In this document: piece by piece, positions 40,881-49,925 of the stretch
How the letters are laid out: the number at the start of each line of letters is the position of its first letter
Position numbering within the stretch: position 1 is the first letter of the stretch
Assembly (NCBI RefSeq): GCF_017884005.1
Contig: NZ_QFAY01000021.1
Span: forward strand, 1 to 55,797
DNA: 55,797 nt
Direction of reading: 5' to 3'
From: Streptococcus panodentis
GTDB lineage: Bacteria > Bacillota > Bacilli > Lactobacillales > Streptococcaceae
Program-made: the position numbers and the translations under genes
Notes under the pieces: model-generated
Seen by the model: only the letters and a program-made list of their open reading frames with translations
Told to the model about the DNA's origin: nothing
Databases searched by the model: none

Positions 40881-40890
40881 GGAGACGGTC

Positions 40891-41853
40891 ATGAAAAAAA
40901 AGAAGATAGTGTATGCCTTATTGAGTATTCTTTTATTGGGAGCTTTAGCTCTGCTCTCCTTATGGGTTATTAAAATAAATACTAAAGTTTATACTGATAT
41001 ACGAGAAACAAAATTTAAGAGCATTCAGCTTTTTGATAATAGTAAATTCGTGTTGGTCGCTGTGGATGAGAAAAATAATCGAGCTGATATTTACTATGGC
41101 CAAAATTATGTTTCAACTATTGCTGTTCATTCTTGGCGAATTGGAGAAGTTAAAAATTCGCCACCAATTGGGAAAGAAGAATACTATAAGATAATCAGCT
41201 ACGATTTAAATAACCCTAATCTATCAAGGAAAGAACTAGACCTGTATGAATTGCCTAGAATTCAGACACAAAAGTTTAGACTCAATGAAGTCTTAAGCAG
41301 TTATTATGGTAATGGGAAAGACTATATGGCACGAGACAATCTTTACCAATATGTTAATGGAGAATATTTTGAGCAAAGTTTTTTACTGGATATTGATAAT
41401 GAGGAGCTCTTTTTCAAAGATGTTGCTCAAAGAAGAAATGAGATGGCAACAAAAGATCCATATCTAAACAAAGTGAGCTTGGCTCCTGGTGGGCTAGGGG
41501 ACAGCTTAAGTGCTCAGTTGAGAGAATACCATTTATTGCAATTGGGAGGGACTATTATTCCAGATTTAGATTCTGATAATAAAATTGATATTTCCAACAC
41601 CAACTTTGCTCAGCTTTATCCAGATGTAGCCAAAAATATGAAGGATATGACTCAACTTTATTTCCGGCCTGAACAGTATAATCAGAAAGAATGGTTTGAT
41701 AACCTCTTGCATTGGTTTGCACCTAAGGGACAGGATGTGATGGAGGTTTATGCGACGGATTCTGTAACGGGAGAGAAAACACAAATTAAATCATTTGATG
41801 ATTATTTAGCATGGCGAGAAGCCCATCCTGAGGAGGTGAAAAAATATGAGTAA
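40891..41853 (+). CDS. Membrane-anchored extracellular protein, paralogue 4 of 4 (divergent)
   Basis: 320 residues from ATG 40891, which follows AAGGAGAC; the longer frame from 40849 lacks a ribosome binding site. It keeps the N-terminal helix (about 5-25) and the motifs IYYGQNYVSTIAVHS, YDLNNPN and YFRPEQYNQKEWFDNLLHWF but is clearly more distant and more AT-rich than copies 1-3. The Gly loop is LAPGGLGDS. It overlaps the second small helical protein gene by 8 bases, repeating the order paralogue-then-partner. Confidence 0.7.
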   Translation: MKKKKIVYALLSILLLGALALLSLWVIKINTKVYTDIRETKFKSIQLFDNSKFVLVAVDEKNNRADIYYGQNYVSTIAVHSWRIGEVKNSPPIGKEEYYKIISYDLNNPNLSRKELDLYELPRIQTQKFRLNEVLSSYYGNGKDYMARDNLYQYVNGEYFEQSFLLDIDNEELFFKDVAQRRNEMATKDPYLNKVSLAPGGLGDSLSAQLREYHLLQLGGTIIPDLDSDNKIDISNTNFAQLYPDVAKNMKDMTQLYFRPEQYNQKEWFDNLLHWFAPKGQDVMEVYATDSVTGEKTQIKSFDDYLAWREAHPEEVKKYE

Positions 41854-42190
41854 ACGACACATTGATCCTATGAAAATTCAAGGAGTGCAGGCAAAGTTTG
41901 ATTCTACATTTCTTGGAGCTCTTGTTAATCCGAGTCAAGCTGTTGAAGATGATTCTCAGGCAAGTTTGGAAGGATGTTTTAATTGTTTCAAGGATACGGC
42001 TAGCGAAGTTGTATTTATGATCCAGAATTTTAATGATTATTTAGATACGGTTGCAGAGGCCTTCAAACAAACGGATGAGAATCTTGCGGCGCAGATTAAG
42101 GAAGTAAAACTTGAGGATAACGATGCTCGTTATATAAGAAATAAAAACAAGGAATTAGTTAGAGAGAATAGTTATTATGATCGGTTCTAG
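41846..42190 (+). CDS. Small helical protein, probable LXG-toxin partner (second copy)
   Basis: 114 residues, paralogue of the gene at 40300: same opening (SKRHIDPMKIQGVQAKFDST), the block FNDYLDTVAEAFKQTDEN and an FKQTD (FxxxD) motif, and the same tail ending in SYYDRF. No signal peptide. A strong terminator at 42200 ends this operon. Confidence 0.6.
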   Translation: MSKRHIDPMKIQGVQAKFDSTFLGALVNPSQAVEDDSQASLEGCFNCFKDTASEVVFMIQNFNDYLDTVAEAFKQTDENLAAQIKEVKLEDNDARYIRNKNKELVRENSYYDRF

Positions 42191-42199
42191 TTCTGGTTT

Positions 42200-42232
42200 C
42201 CACCTGAATTGATATTCAGGTGGTTTTCTTTT
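42200..42232 (+). terminator. Terminator of the paralogue/partner operon
   Basis: CCACCTGAA (42200-42208) and TTCAGGTGG (42215-42223) form a perfect stem, followed by TTTTCTTTT. Confidence 0.9.
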
Positions 42233-42260
42233 GCTCTCCGTCCCCAGCCTATCTCTCATA

Positions 42261-42350
42261 TGGTATAATGGAACAAGGACATTTTCCTTTTAGTACCTTG
42301 AAAACTCTATATTTTTGGGGCTCATTTCCCTGCTCTGCTATTCCTTCAAA
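42261..42350 (+). promoter_or_regulatory. Repeated promoter/leader module, copy 1 (before the essC remnant)
   Basis: TGG-TATAAT (TATAAT at 42264-42269), then GGAACAAGGA...AGTACCTTGA, with CAAGG/CCTTG able to pair. The module recurs at 48338 and 51816 before two LXG genes. Similarity continues into CTCTGCTATTCCTTCAAA, matching the first codons of those LXG genes, so this copy seems to have been joined to an essC fragment by recombination. Confidence 0.65.
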
Positions 42351-42368
42351 AAAATAAAATGACGGACC

Positions 42369-44318
42369 TTGGCGCCGCTCCATCACATGCAGAATCTCAA
42401 AAGCTCTATCCCAGATACGGTCACCTTTATGGAGATGTATGCGGCGGAGATTACCCAAACCGGCCGGGCTTATCTGCAGGTCGGTAATAATGAAGTTTAT
42501 GAACTCTTCCAGGCGGCCTGGTCAGGGGCCGACTACCAGCCGGACAAGGATGAGCTGGGTATCGAAGACCATACCATCTACCTGATCAATGATCTGGGCC
42601 AATACGAAGTGCTCAATCAAGACCTGTCAGGGCTTGATCTGGCCGAGGACATCAAGGAAGTACCGACCGAGCTGGAGGCCATTGTCAGCCAGATCCAGCT
42701 CCTGACCGAAAGCCAGCAGATTGCCCCTGTGCCGCAGCCGTGGCTGCCGCCTCTTCCTGATAAAATTGTTTTAGATGAATTATATAAAAATCAGCCTCAT
42801 TGGCAAGAACGTAAATTACCATTAGAGGTTATTCTTGGTAAAGTAGACTTGCCTAGTAAGCAGTTGCAACAAATTGCTACTCATATTTATCCTGTAGATG
42901 GACACTTAGCAGTCTTTTCTAGTCCAGGTATGGGGAAAACTACACTTTTACAATCAGTTGGTCTTGATTTGGCAAGACGAAATACTCCTGAACAGCTTCA
43001 TATATATTTACTAGACTTCGGAACTAATGGTTTATTGCCATTACTTGCTTTACCACAGGTTGCCGATATCATTTATCCAGATGATGAAGAAAAGATTCCT
43101 AAATTTGTTACAAGGATTAGTGAAGAAATCCGGCGCAGAAAAACGCTATTTGCTGATTATCGGGTTGCCAGTTTAGAAAATTTTGAAAAAGCTAGTGGGG
43201 ACACGCTTCCTTCCATCATGTTCATAATTGATAGTTATGAAGGTTTAAAAGGTTCAAAGTATGAGGATTTGCTTGAAAAAATGATAACTACTATTTCCCG
43301 AGATGGAGCTGGATTAGGAATGTATCTTACTCTTTCAACGAGACGGCTTGGAACTTTAAAAGCAGCGCTTCATACAAATATTCGGGCAAAAATTACATTC
43401 AAACAGACTGATGAAACTGAAGCAAAAGGCATTGTTGGCAAATATACAGTGCCAATGGAAGAGAAGGTTGGGCGTGGGATGCTTAAACATGAAGATCCAG
43501 AGGTCTTTCAAGCTTCTATACCAGTTAATGGTCAAGATGCTTTTGATATCAATGAAAATTTAAAAGAGATTGTCAAACAACTGGATGTGAGTTGGACAGG
43601 TTTGCGACCAGACCGAATACCAGTTGTTCCTGATATTTTAACGGTTGAAAATTTCTTGGAAATGCCTGATATTAAAACATCCATCCAAAATATGGAATTA
43701 CCAATAGGGCTTGAATTTGAAGAAGTGAAGGCTATCTCAGTATCAATCAATCATTTAAAACCATTTCTTGTATTATCGGATAAAGATACAGTTAGATTAT
43801 TTGCTACCACACATATCCTTCAAATGGTAATTCATTCTATAGAGAAAGAACGTATCACTTTATTTGATTCTACAAATGAATTTATTAATTTTTCTATGGA
43901 TGTTGGACGCTACATTAATTTAGAGCAAGGTTTAACAAAAGAAGCTTTTGAGTTAAAAAATGCAATCCTGCAAGCAAGAAAAAAACGGAATCAGTTGAAT
44001 AAGTTTGTTATCATTACTGATTTACAAACTTTCCTTTCGGAAAGTCAACTTTCAGACAATGATTTCGCAATGATGTACGAGGAGAGTCAAAAAGTTGGAG
44101 TTCATTTCATCTTTTCTGCTCATAAGAATTTCTTTATGGCATCTACAACTATATCCAAATATATTAAGGAACGCGTTGATATCGGAATCATTGCACAAAA
44201 AATGGGAGATCAGACTGTCTTCACTCGTTCTTCGTTTGCTCGCGAAGAGAACTTTAATATAGATGAAGTTTATTTCCATTATAAGGATATTCAAACTAAA
44301 ATTAAAATTACAAAATAA
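42369..44318 (+). CDS. EssC (T7SSb ATPase) remnant: D2 core deleted, divergent D3 retained
   Basis: 649 residues. The first part is EssC-like: HHMQNLKSSIPDTVTFMEMY, which normally precedes domain D2. It jumps (about 42440) straight to AAEITQTGRAYLQVGNNE, the very end of D2, so the roughly 300-residue D2 core is missing. The D3 domain follows, with a degenerate Walker A (SSPGMGKTT, 184-192) and a Walker B-like SIMFIIDSYEG. Full EssC is about 1450-1500 residues with FHA domains, membrane helices and D1, absent here. The start is weak (TTG 42369 or ATG 42387, no ribosome binding site). GC drops sharply near 42750. Probably not a working pump; possibly a donor of 3' ends. Confidence 0.8.
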   Translation: MAPLHHMQNLKSSIPDTVTFMEMYAAEITQTGRAYLQVGNNEVYELFQAAWSGADYQPDKDELGIEDHTIYLINDLGQYEVLNQDLSGLDLAEDIKEVPTELEAIVSQIQLLTESQQIAPVPQPWLPPLPDKIVLDELYKNQPHWQERKLPLEVILGKVDLPSKQLQQIATHIYPVDGHLAVFSSPGMGKTTLLQSVGLDLARRNTPEQLHIYLLDFGTNGLLPLLALPQVADIIYPDDEEKIPKFVTRISEEIRRRKTLFADYRVASLENFEKASGDTLPSIMFIIDSYEGLKGSKYEDLLEKMITTISRDGAGLGMYLTLSTRRLGTLKAALHTNIRAKITFKQTDETEAKGIVGKYTVPMEEKVGRGMLKHEDPEVFQASIPVNGQDAFDINENLKEIVKQLDVSWTGLRPDRIPVVPDILTVENFLEMPDIKTSIQNMELPIGLEFEEVKAISVSINHLKPFLVLSDKDTVRLFATTHILQMVIHSIEKERITLFDSTNEFINFSMDVGRYINLEQGLTKEAFELKNAILQARKKRNQLNKFVIITDLQTFLSESQLSDNDFAMMYEESQKVGVHFIFSAHKNFFMASTTISKYIKERVDIGIIAQKMGDQTVFTRSSFAREENFNIDEVYFHYKDIQTKIKITK

Positions 44319-44332
44319 ACAGGAGGTAATTA

Positions 44333-44926
44333 ATGATAGACAACAAAGATTTGCCTATTCAGGAATATTTAGCCGTAAAGAAGGAAGCCTACTATAGTAT
44401 GATTTTATTGTTAGTTAACGCAGTAATCACAGTTGGGCTATCTTTTGTATTACTCTATTCTGGCTCACGTCAACGTATTTTTGAGAGTATTATGTTTGGC
44501 AGTTTATTTTTGATTAGTGCTTTTATTGTAAGGCCTTATTGGATGAAAAAGAAGTCTTTTGAAGCGCAATACCCAGAATTGGCTGGTATATCAATTAAAG
44601 GGGCAAGTGTTCCTTCATCCTATTTACTTAAAAGGATTCTTGTTTTTTCGGGAGAGTTTATCTTACTGCTCGTAACTTTTAATGCTCAGTATCATCCAGT
44701 TAAGCATCAAGAAAATCCAAATCCGCCAGTGATTAGCAATAATTCTGCGGACAGCAGTTCATCAAGCTCCTCAGTAGATTCATCATCAGAGGTGCAGTCG
44801 TCAGAGGAAGGGAGTAAAAGGGTTGTTCATGTCCCCACCTTGGGAGATATAGAGGTTGATTTAGGTTCAATTGAAAGTTCTTCCTCTTCAGAAGAAAATG
44901 AAAGCGAGGTTTCTGCAAATGAGTGA
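44333..44926 (+). CDS. Membrane protein with Ser-rich extracellular tail, T7SS-associated
   Basis: 197 residues. Two hydrophobic helices near residues 22-62, a third near 100-120, then a Ser/Glu-rich tail (SADSSSSSSSVDSSSEVQSS). AGGAGG precedes the ATG, and its end overlaps the LXG gene start at 44919 by 8 bases. It is AT-rich like the essC D3 part and the LXG gene. Not recognised; its place between essC end and an LXG toxin suggests an accessory or immunity protein of that module. Confidence 0.6.
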   Translation: MIDNKDLPIQEYLAVKKEAYYSMILLLVNAVITVGLSFVLLYSGSRQRIFESIMFGSLFLISAFIVRPYWMKKKSFEAQYPELAGISIKGASVPSSYLLKRILVFSGEFILLLVTFNAQYHPVKHQENPNPPVISNNSADSSSSSSSVDSSSEVQSSEEGSKRVVHVPTLGDIEVDLGSIESSSSSEENESEVSANE

Positions 44927-46921
44927 TGCAGATTTAATCAGTAGAATTGATACTAATAAGGCTAAAAAAGCTATTATTCACATAAAGATCATTTTGAGCG
45001 GCCGGTTCCGATTGCAGTCTTCAATCATGAGATGAGAGAATTTTTAGAGGCAATTACTAATGTAACTAAGGTTGTCCAAGACGAAGAGGTGGCTCATCTA
45101 TATTTTCCTGTTGGCGAGGCTGTACTTGGAACAGAAAAAGCTTATAATACTTTTCAGACAGCATCTGATCGTAGTGTTGATATGCAAACATATGCTCAAA
45201 AAGCGCATGCAGATATTATGGAGACGATTGATAGTAAGTTTACAAAGGGATTGGATGAAGCTTTTGAATCTTTAAATGAAGTCAATGGTCAAAATAAAAA
45301 ATATACTGCTCAAAATATGAGTCATAAAGTAGAGAAAACATACACGTACAAGGAGGGGGTAACTCATACTTATGAGAAAGAGGAAAAATATACCCTTTCT
45401 CAGCTTCTTGATGGGAAGGCGAGCCCTATTCAAGCAGCAAAAGATGTCTATGATAAACATCTCTCTATTGTTAAAGAGCGCACTAAAAATAAAGATTCTC
45501 TTACTGATGCAGAGATTAAGATGATAGAGGGTAAGAACAATGAAGAATTAGTACAGCTCTATTTTCCAACAGAGATTGGAGATTATAATCGTTTAAAGGC
45601 CACCAATTGGCAAGAGAAAAATAAAGAATGGTTGGCTCCGGTTGAGACAGTTTTTCGTGGATTTGCGGCGATTGTATCGTTTATTAGTATTGGAGTAGGG
45701 AGTGGTGGTACAGCCCTTCCAGCAGCTGGGGCGATAGCCTCTGCATTTTTGATAGGTGATACGGCTTATTCAGCGGTGACAGAAAATACATTAATATCAG
45801 GGACACAACTAACAGGTGAGGAGCGTAATTGGGCTATTGCAGAAACTGGAGCTGTGGCACTCAGTCTAGGCGCAAGTAAATGGCTGGCTCCAATAGCAGA
45901 AGCTAGGAAAAGTACAAAGCTAGGAACGGTTGCTACAGTTGTAAGTAAAGCAGATGATGCAGTAGATACATTTCATGTTGCTTACGATGTTTTAACTAAG
46001 AGTGAAGAAGAAGCGGGTGCGTCTTTAGCTCAGTTTGCTCTATTCAAGGGTGGTGGTTTTGCCTTAGGAAAGATTCGTGGTGCTAAAGCACAAAATATAG
46101 ATGCCATGAAGGTAAATGATGTGGACGCAGACTATCGGAACTATGCCTATAGCAAGATAGCTGACGGACAAGATCCTCTGTCTATGCCAGAATGGAGGAA
46201 GAAATACACAGTCTCTCAACAAAATTTCTCTAATTACAGTGAATTTTCAGCCGGTAAGATTAATGAGTTTAAAACGAACTTCAATGATGTCGAAACTAAT
46301 ATTACAGTTAGAACTCGTAATTCAGCAGGTGAGGTTCAACGCATTCAATTAAAAGCTGTTGGCCTTGATGAATCGGGAAATATTCGTATTCAAGATTATA
46401 CATCTGCAAAAGATGGATTATCTGTTAAACGTCAGGAGGTCCTTGAGAACTTATCTAAGTATGGTGGTACAGTCGTAGGTGATGGGAAGGGTACCTTTAT
46501 AGGTGGTGCAAAGATTGAACCAGGAACTCGCATTGATATTGTTTCTCAAAAAACGGCGGATATTTCAATTGAACACGTTTCGCCACAAATTAAACAAGCT
46601 ACTTTTAATAAAATTGATGAGCTTGGAAGTGGAGAGATTGATTGGAACCCACTGGAAAGGCAACAAGAGCTTAAGGATACATTTGATACTTATGCAGAGA
46701 GAGCTGTTCATGAGGGTGCAGTACCGTCAAAGGAAGCATTTTATAAGATGTATGAAGCCCGACAGTATGACTATCCAAATACATATAAGGAAATTATTAA
46801 GCAACCATATCTGAGAAGTGGTGCATCATCTGTTGTAAATGGGTGGAGTATTGAGAACTTTGTTTTCGGAAGTAAAGGTTCTTCAATTGGCCGTGTAACT
46901 GGATGGTATTGGTCAAGGTAA
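44919..46921 (+). CDS. LXG polymorphic toxin 1, main part (frameshifted gene)
   Basis: The best start is ATG 44919, overlapping the upstream gene. The frame breaks at an A6 tract (44964-44969); with one more A the peptide reads on as KKSYYSHKDHFERPVPIAVF into the frame that is open from 44966 to 46921. The corrected N-terminus aligns with LXG toxins 2 and 3 (KxxF..., LY..GEA.LGT, then HADIMETIDSKFTKGLDEAF against HSDIMQNIDSKFTKGMDKAF). A pre-toxin TG-like segment (SAVTENTLISGTQLTGEERN) follows a hydrophobic stretch. The frame ends early at 46921, before the toxin tip found in another frame. Only the segment from ATG 45032 (629 residues) is continuous. Confidence 0.75.
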
Positions 46922-47363
46922 TTTTACAACTAGCATTGCAGAAGACTCTGCACTCCTGTACACTGAGAATGGAAATTTGAAATCTGGTCCTGAAATTGCG
47001 ACAGTTAAAGGTGTAAATGCAAGTACCTATAGTAGTGGTATTTACCAATATGAATACAGTCCGGAATTGGTTAGAAATATGGAAGCAAAGGATTTGATTC
47101 GTTTTCCTAATGGTGACTCTCCTGGTTCCTCGTCGTTAAATATTTCTGGTGCCAAAACCTGGGCTGGGTCAAATATTAATCTTTCTGAGAGTGAACTTCT
47201 CATGCCCTCTATTAATACAAAAGGACATTCCTACGATGATTTCCTTGCAGCGATTAAACAGAAAGGCTATTATGAAGTGAAAAATCCAGAAGTTTATATT
47301 CCGGGTACGAGTGAAACAATACGAGTTGATGGGACATTAAGAATAAATAAATGGAGCGATTAA
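46899..47363 (+). CDS. LXG toxin 1, C-terminal tip in shifted frame
   Basis: An open frame without its own ribosome binding site (first ATG 46977) that continues the LXG 1 protein if one base near 46901 is removed: ...GRVTDGIGQGNFTTSIAED.... The tip of about 150 residues ends RINKWSD at 47363 and is directly followed by its immunity gene (TAA then ATG). The fold is not recognised. The arrangement is that of a toxin domain separated by a frameshift. Confidence 0.65.
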   Translation: MDGIGQGNFTTSIAEDSALLYTENGNLKSGPEIATVKGVNASTYSSGIYQYEYSPELVRNMEAKDLIRFPNGDSPGSSSLNISGAKTWAGSNINLSESELLMPSINTKGHSYDDFLAAIKQKGYYEVKNPEVYIPGTSETIRVDGTLRINKWSD

Positions 47364-48251
47364 ATGAAACCGTACGAATTAGTAGAACCAAAATATTATA
47401 AGAATTTTGTCAAACATTATCGCAGAGTAATGGAAGAAGGAAAAGAAGCAGAGGCTTTTTTAGGAGTAGAAGCTGAATATCGTTTTCGACAAAGAGATTC
47501 TTATGAAGTGGATACTACGGATATACATGTGTTAATAGAATATTGCTTGTTTCCACTGTATAATGAAGGGGATACCAATATTGTAATAAGAACATTTGAG
47601 ATTCTGAGAGATTTTAGTTTATCAACGGATTTAGTGAAATTAGATAAGGTAATGTCTTTTGTTTCTGATCAAGAATGGTTTTTAAAACATTATACAGACC
47701 TTCCGTTTGTAATCGATGTTGATAGAATTGTGCCGAACATCATTGAGAGTCTCTTAAAGGTATCGGAGGAACAGAAGCATACAGAGTTGTATAAGAGATT
47801 ATGCAATGCATTAGATCATAATCCCTTGTATCGACAAAAAAACAAAGAAAAAGTAGAACAGGTTCTCGCAGAATTTAAAGAGAAGTATTATACACCTATA
47901 AAAGTCGTCGAATCTATCGCAGAAGTTTGGCCAATTGTACTTGATGTTACAAGTATAGATGCCATGGGAGTTTCTGATGGACATCTGGAGCTTTTGCTAG
48001 TTGATGAAAACAAGTGGATTCCTGATTTGGAGAAAGAGCATTTATTGAAACTTCAAGAAAAACTTAACAACTACATTTATTTCATCGAAAGCAAGCAGTA
48101 TGTAGAGCGATACGGCGATAGCTTTGATAAAAAAGTTATTAATATCACTTTCCAATATTCTCCGTCTGATAATGGTTTGGCCTTCTTGGCAGCAGCTCAG
48201 AAGACATTGAAAGATACGGATATGCGCTTGAAAATCGTTTTGCCAGATTGA
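47364..48251 (+). CDS. Probable immunity protein with DUF6572-like C-terminal domain
   Basis: 295 residues. An N-terminal helical region of about 190 residues is followed by a DUF6572-like domain (SIDAMGVSDGHLELLLVDEN, then HLLKLQEKLNNYIYFIESKQ). It starts at the base after the toxin tip's stop codon, the usual place for a cognate immunity gene, and ends with a terminator at 48266. No signal peptide, so it acts in the cytoplasm, implying a toxin with an intracellular target (inference). Confidence 0.7.
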   Translation: MKPYELVEPKYYKNFVKHYRRVMEEGKEAEAFLGVEAEYRFRQRDSYEVDTTDIHVLIEYCLFPLYNEGDTNIVIRTFEILRDFSLSTDLVKLDKVMSFVSDQEWFLKHYTDLPFVIDVDRIVPNIIESLLKVSEEQKHTELYKRLCNALDHNPLYRQKNKEKVEQVLAEFKEKYYTPIKVVESIAEVWPIVLDVTSIDAMGVSDGHLELLLVDENKWIPDLEKEHLLKLQEKLNNYIYFIESKQYVERYGDSFDKKVINITFQYSPSDNGLAFLAAAQKTLKDTDMRLKIVLPD

Positions 48252-48265
48252 GATAAATTTTAATT

Positions 48266-48293
48266 GAGAGCTGAAATTTGAGGCTCTCTTTTT
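48266..48293 (+). terminator. Terminator of the LXG 1 / immunity unit
   Basis: GAGAGC (48266-48271) pairs with GCTCTC (48283-48288), followed by TTTTTC. Confidence 0.8.
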
Positions 48294-48337
48294 CTACGCC
48301 AATTCCTTCATTTCCCCTCTCCTGTCATTCCCTATTG

Positions 48338-48398
48338 TGGTATAATGGGACAAGGAAAATCTCCTATCTAGTACCTTGACAATCTTATCTGACTTGGC
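48338..48398 (+). promoter_or_regulatory. Repeated promoter/leader module, copy 2 (before LXG 2)
   Basis: TGG-TATAAT (48341-48346), then GGGACAAGGAAAATCTCCTA and AGTACCTTGACAATCTTATC. CAAGG and CCTTG can pair. The leader contains no Shine-Dalgarno at normal distance from ATG 48399, which is unusual. Confidence 0.7.
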
Positions 48399-49925
48399 AT
48401 GAGTTCTGCTATTTTCCTAAAGAACAAACCTGACTTTACGACAGATACGCCTGATAATATGAGCACCCAAGGCAGCTATTTCAGCACCATGAGCGAAATT
48501 ATGGATGATATCCAGGCTGCCGGGAACAAAGTGAAAGAAGAGGGGATAGAAGACCTTTATGTCCAGAAGGGCGAAGCCTCTTTGGGGACGACCAAGGACA
48601 GCGGGATCTTCGATAAGTCTATCAATCGTATCAGAAGCATGCTGACGAGTGCCAAGAAGATTCACTCGGATATCATGCAAAACATTGACAGTAAGTTCAC
48701 GAAAGGGATGGACAAGGCCTTCACTACTTTAAACAAAGTCAATGGTGCGGAGAATCCTTACAAGAGTAAATATACGCAAAAAGAGGTGTCAGCAGTCCGC
48801 TATAAAGCAGGTTCCGGCCCTTATAATGCAGAGGTCTATACGAAGAAGGAGTCCTATAGTCTGGTCGAGATTCTGGACGGCAAAGCCAGTCCGATTAAGG
48901 CGGCCAAGGATGTCTATGATGAGCGGCTGAAACGGGCCAAGGAACTGCTGGCCAACAAGGACCAGCTGTCTGATGAGCAGATCAAGGCCCTGGAGGGCAA
49001 GAGTGCGGAGGATATCGTAGCTGCTCAGTATCCAGGCCAGCTTCCAGATTACCAGAAGCTCAAGGCCAGCCGCTACTACGAAGAGAATAAGGAGAGCCTT
49101 CAGTATGTTGATACGGGCCTGAAAGTTGCGGCTGGACTAGCCATGATTGGCGGGGTCTTGCTGGCACCTGTCACTGGCGGTGCTTCCCTCTATGCGACCT
49201 ATGCAGGCGGTGCCTATCTGGCAGCCGACAGTACTTACTCTGCAGTGACGGGGCACACCATGATCACCGGCGATCAGCTTTCCACCGAAGAGCGGATCTG
49301 GGCAGGGATCGATGCAGCGGTGACGGTTGTTTCCATGGGCTCAGCGGCCTACCTAACCAAGCTGGCCAAGGCTGGCACGAGCGGTTCCACCCTGTTAAAA
49401 GGCCTAGCCACGGCAGGGAAGTATGCGGATGATGTCAACGATGTGTCTAAGGTGGTCTATGCGACTGCGACGGGACAGGACCCTACTTCAGCATTGGGAA
49501 ATTTAGTCTTAGGACAGGTGATGGGCTACGGTCTGGGTAAGGGCAGCGATTATCTGAATGTCAAGTTTGGCCGCGGCTCAACTCCGGACTTAGCTGCAGA
49601 CCTCCCATCGGGGGGTAGCCGGAAGGCTCCATCTGTGGATGTGGACTTGCCGGGCGGTTCCGGCAGGGTGCCGAAAGTTGATACAAGCAACCTAAACCTT
49701 CGCAGTCAGGCTGCACCCGACATCACTGTCGGAAGAGGAGCAGCCGATATAGACGCCCCAAGCATCAGCGGTACCAAAGCCGTTCCGGATCTTCCAAGTG
49801 CCAAGCAGGTAGCGGCAGAAAGTGCAGCCGGAGTGGTTGGCGGAGCGAGAGTCAAAGACGTAGATGTGCCGAGGGTTAAGGATGTTGCGACTCCGAGCAG
49901 AACTGGTGATGTGGGTGTGCCGAAA
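48399..49925 (+). repeat. 1.5-kb duplicated LXG block, copy 1
   Basis: The coding DNA from the start codon of LXG 2 to about 49925 is almost identical to 51877-53403, with scattered differences in the first 500 bases and in the linker. It covers the LXG and pre-toxin domains and ends where the toxin tips differ. Confidence 0.9.

Noticed and set aside
42369..44318. A complete EssC ATPase
   Set aside because: Too short, no FHA domains or membrane helices, and the D2 core is missing between TFMEMY and AAEITQ.
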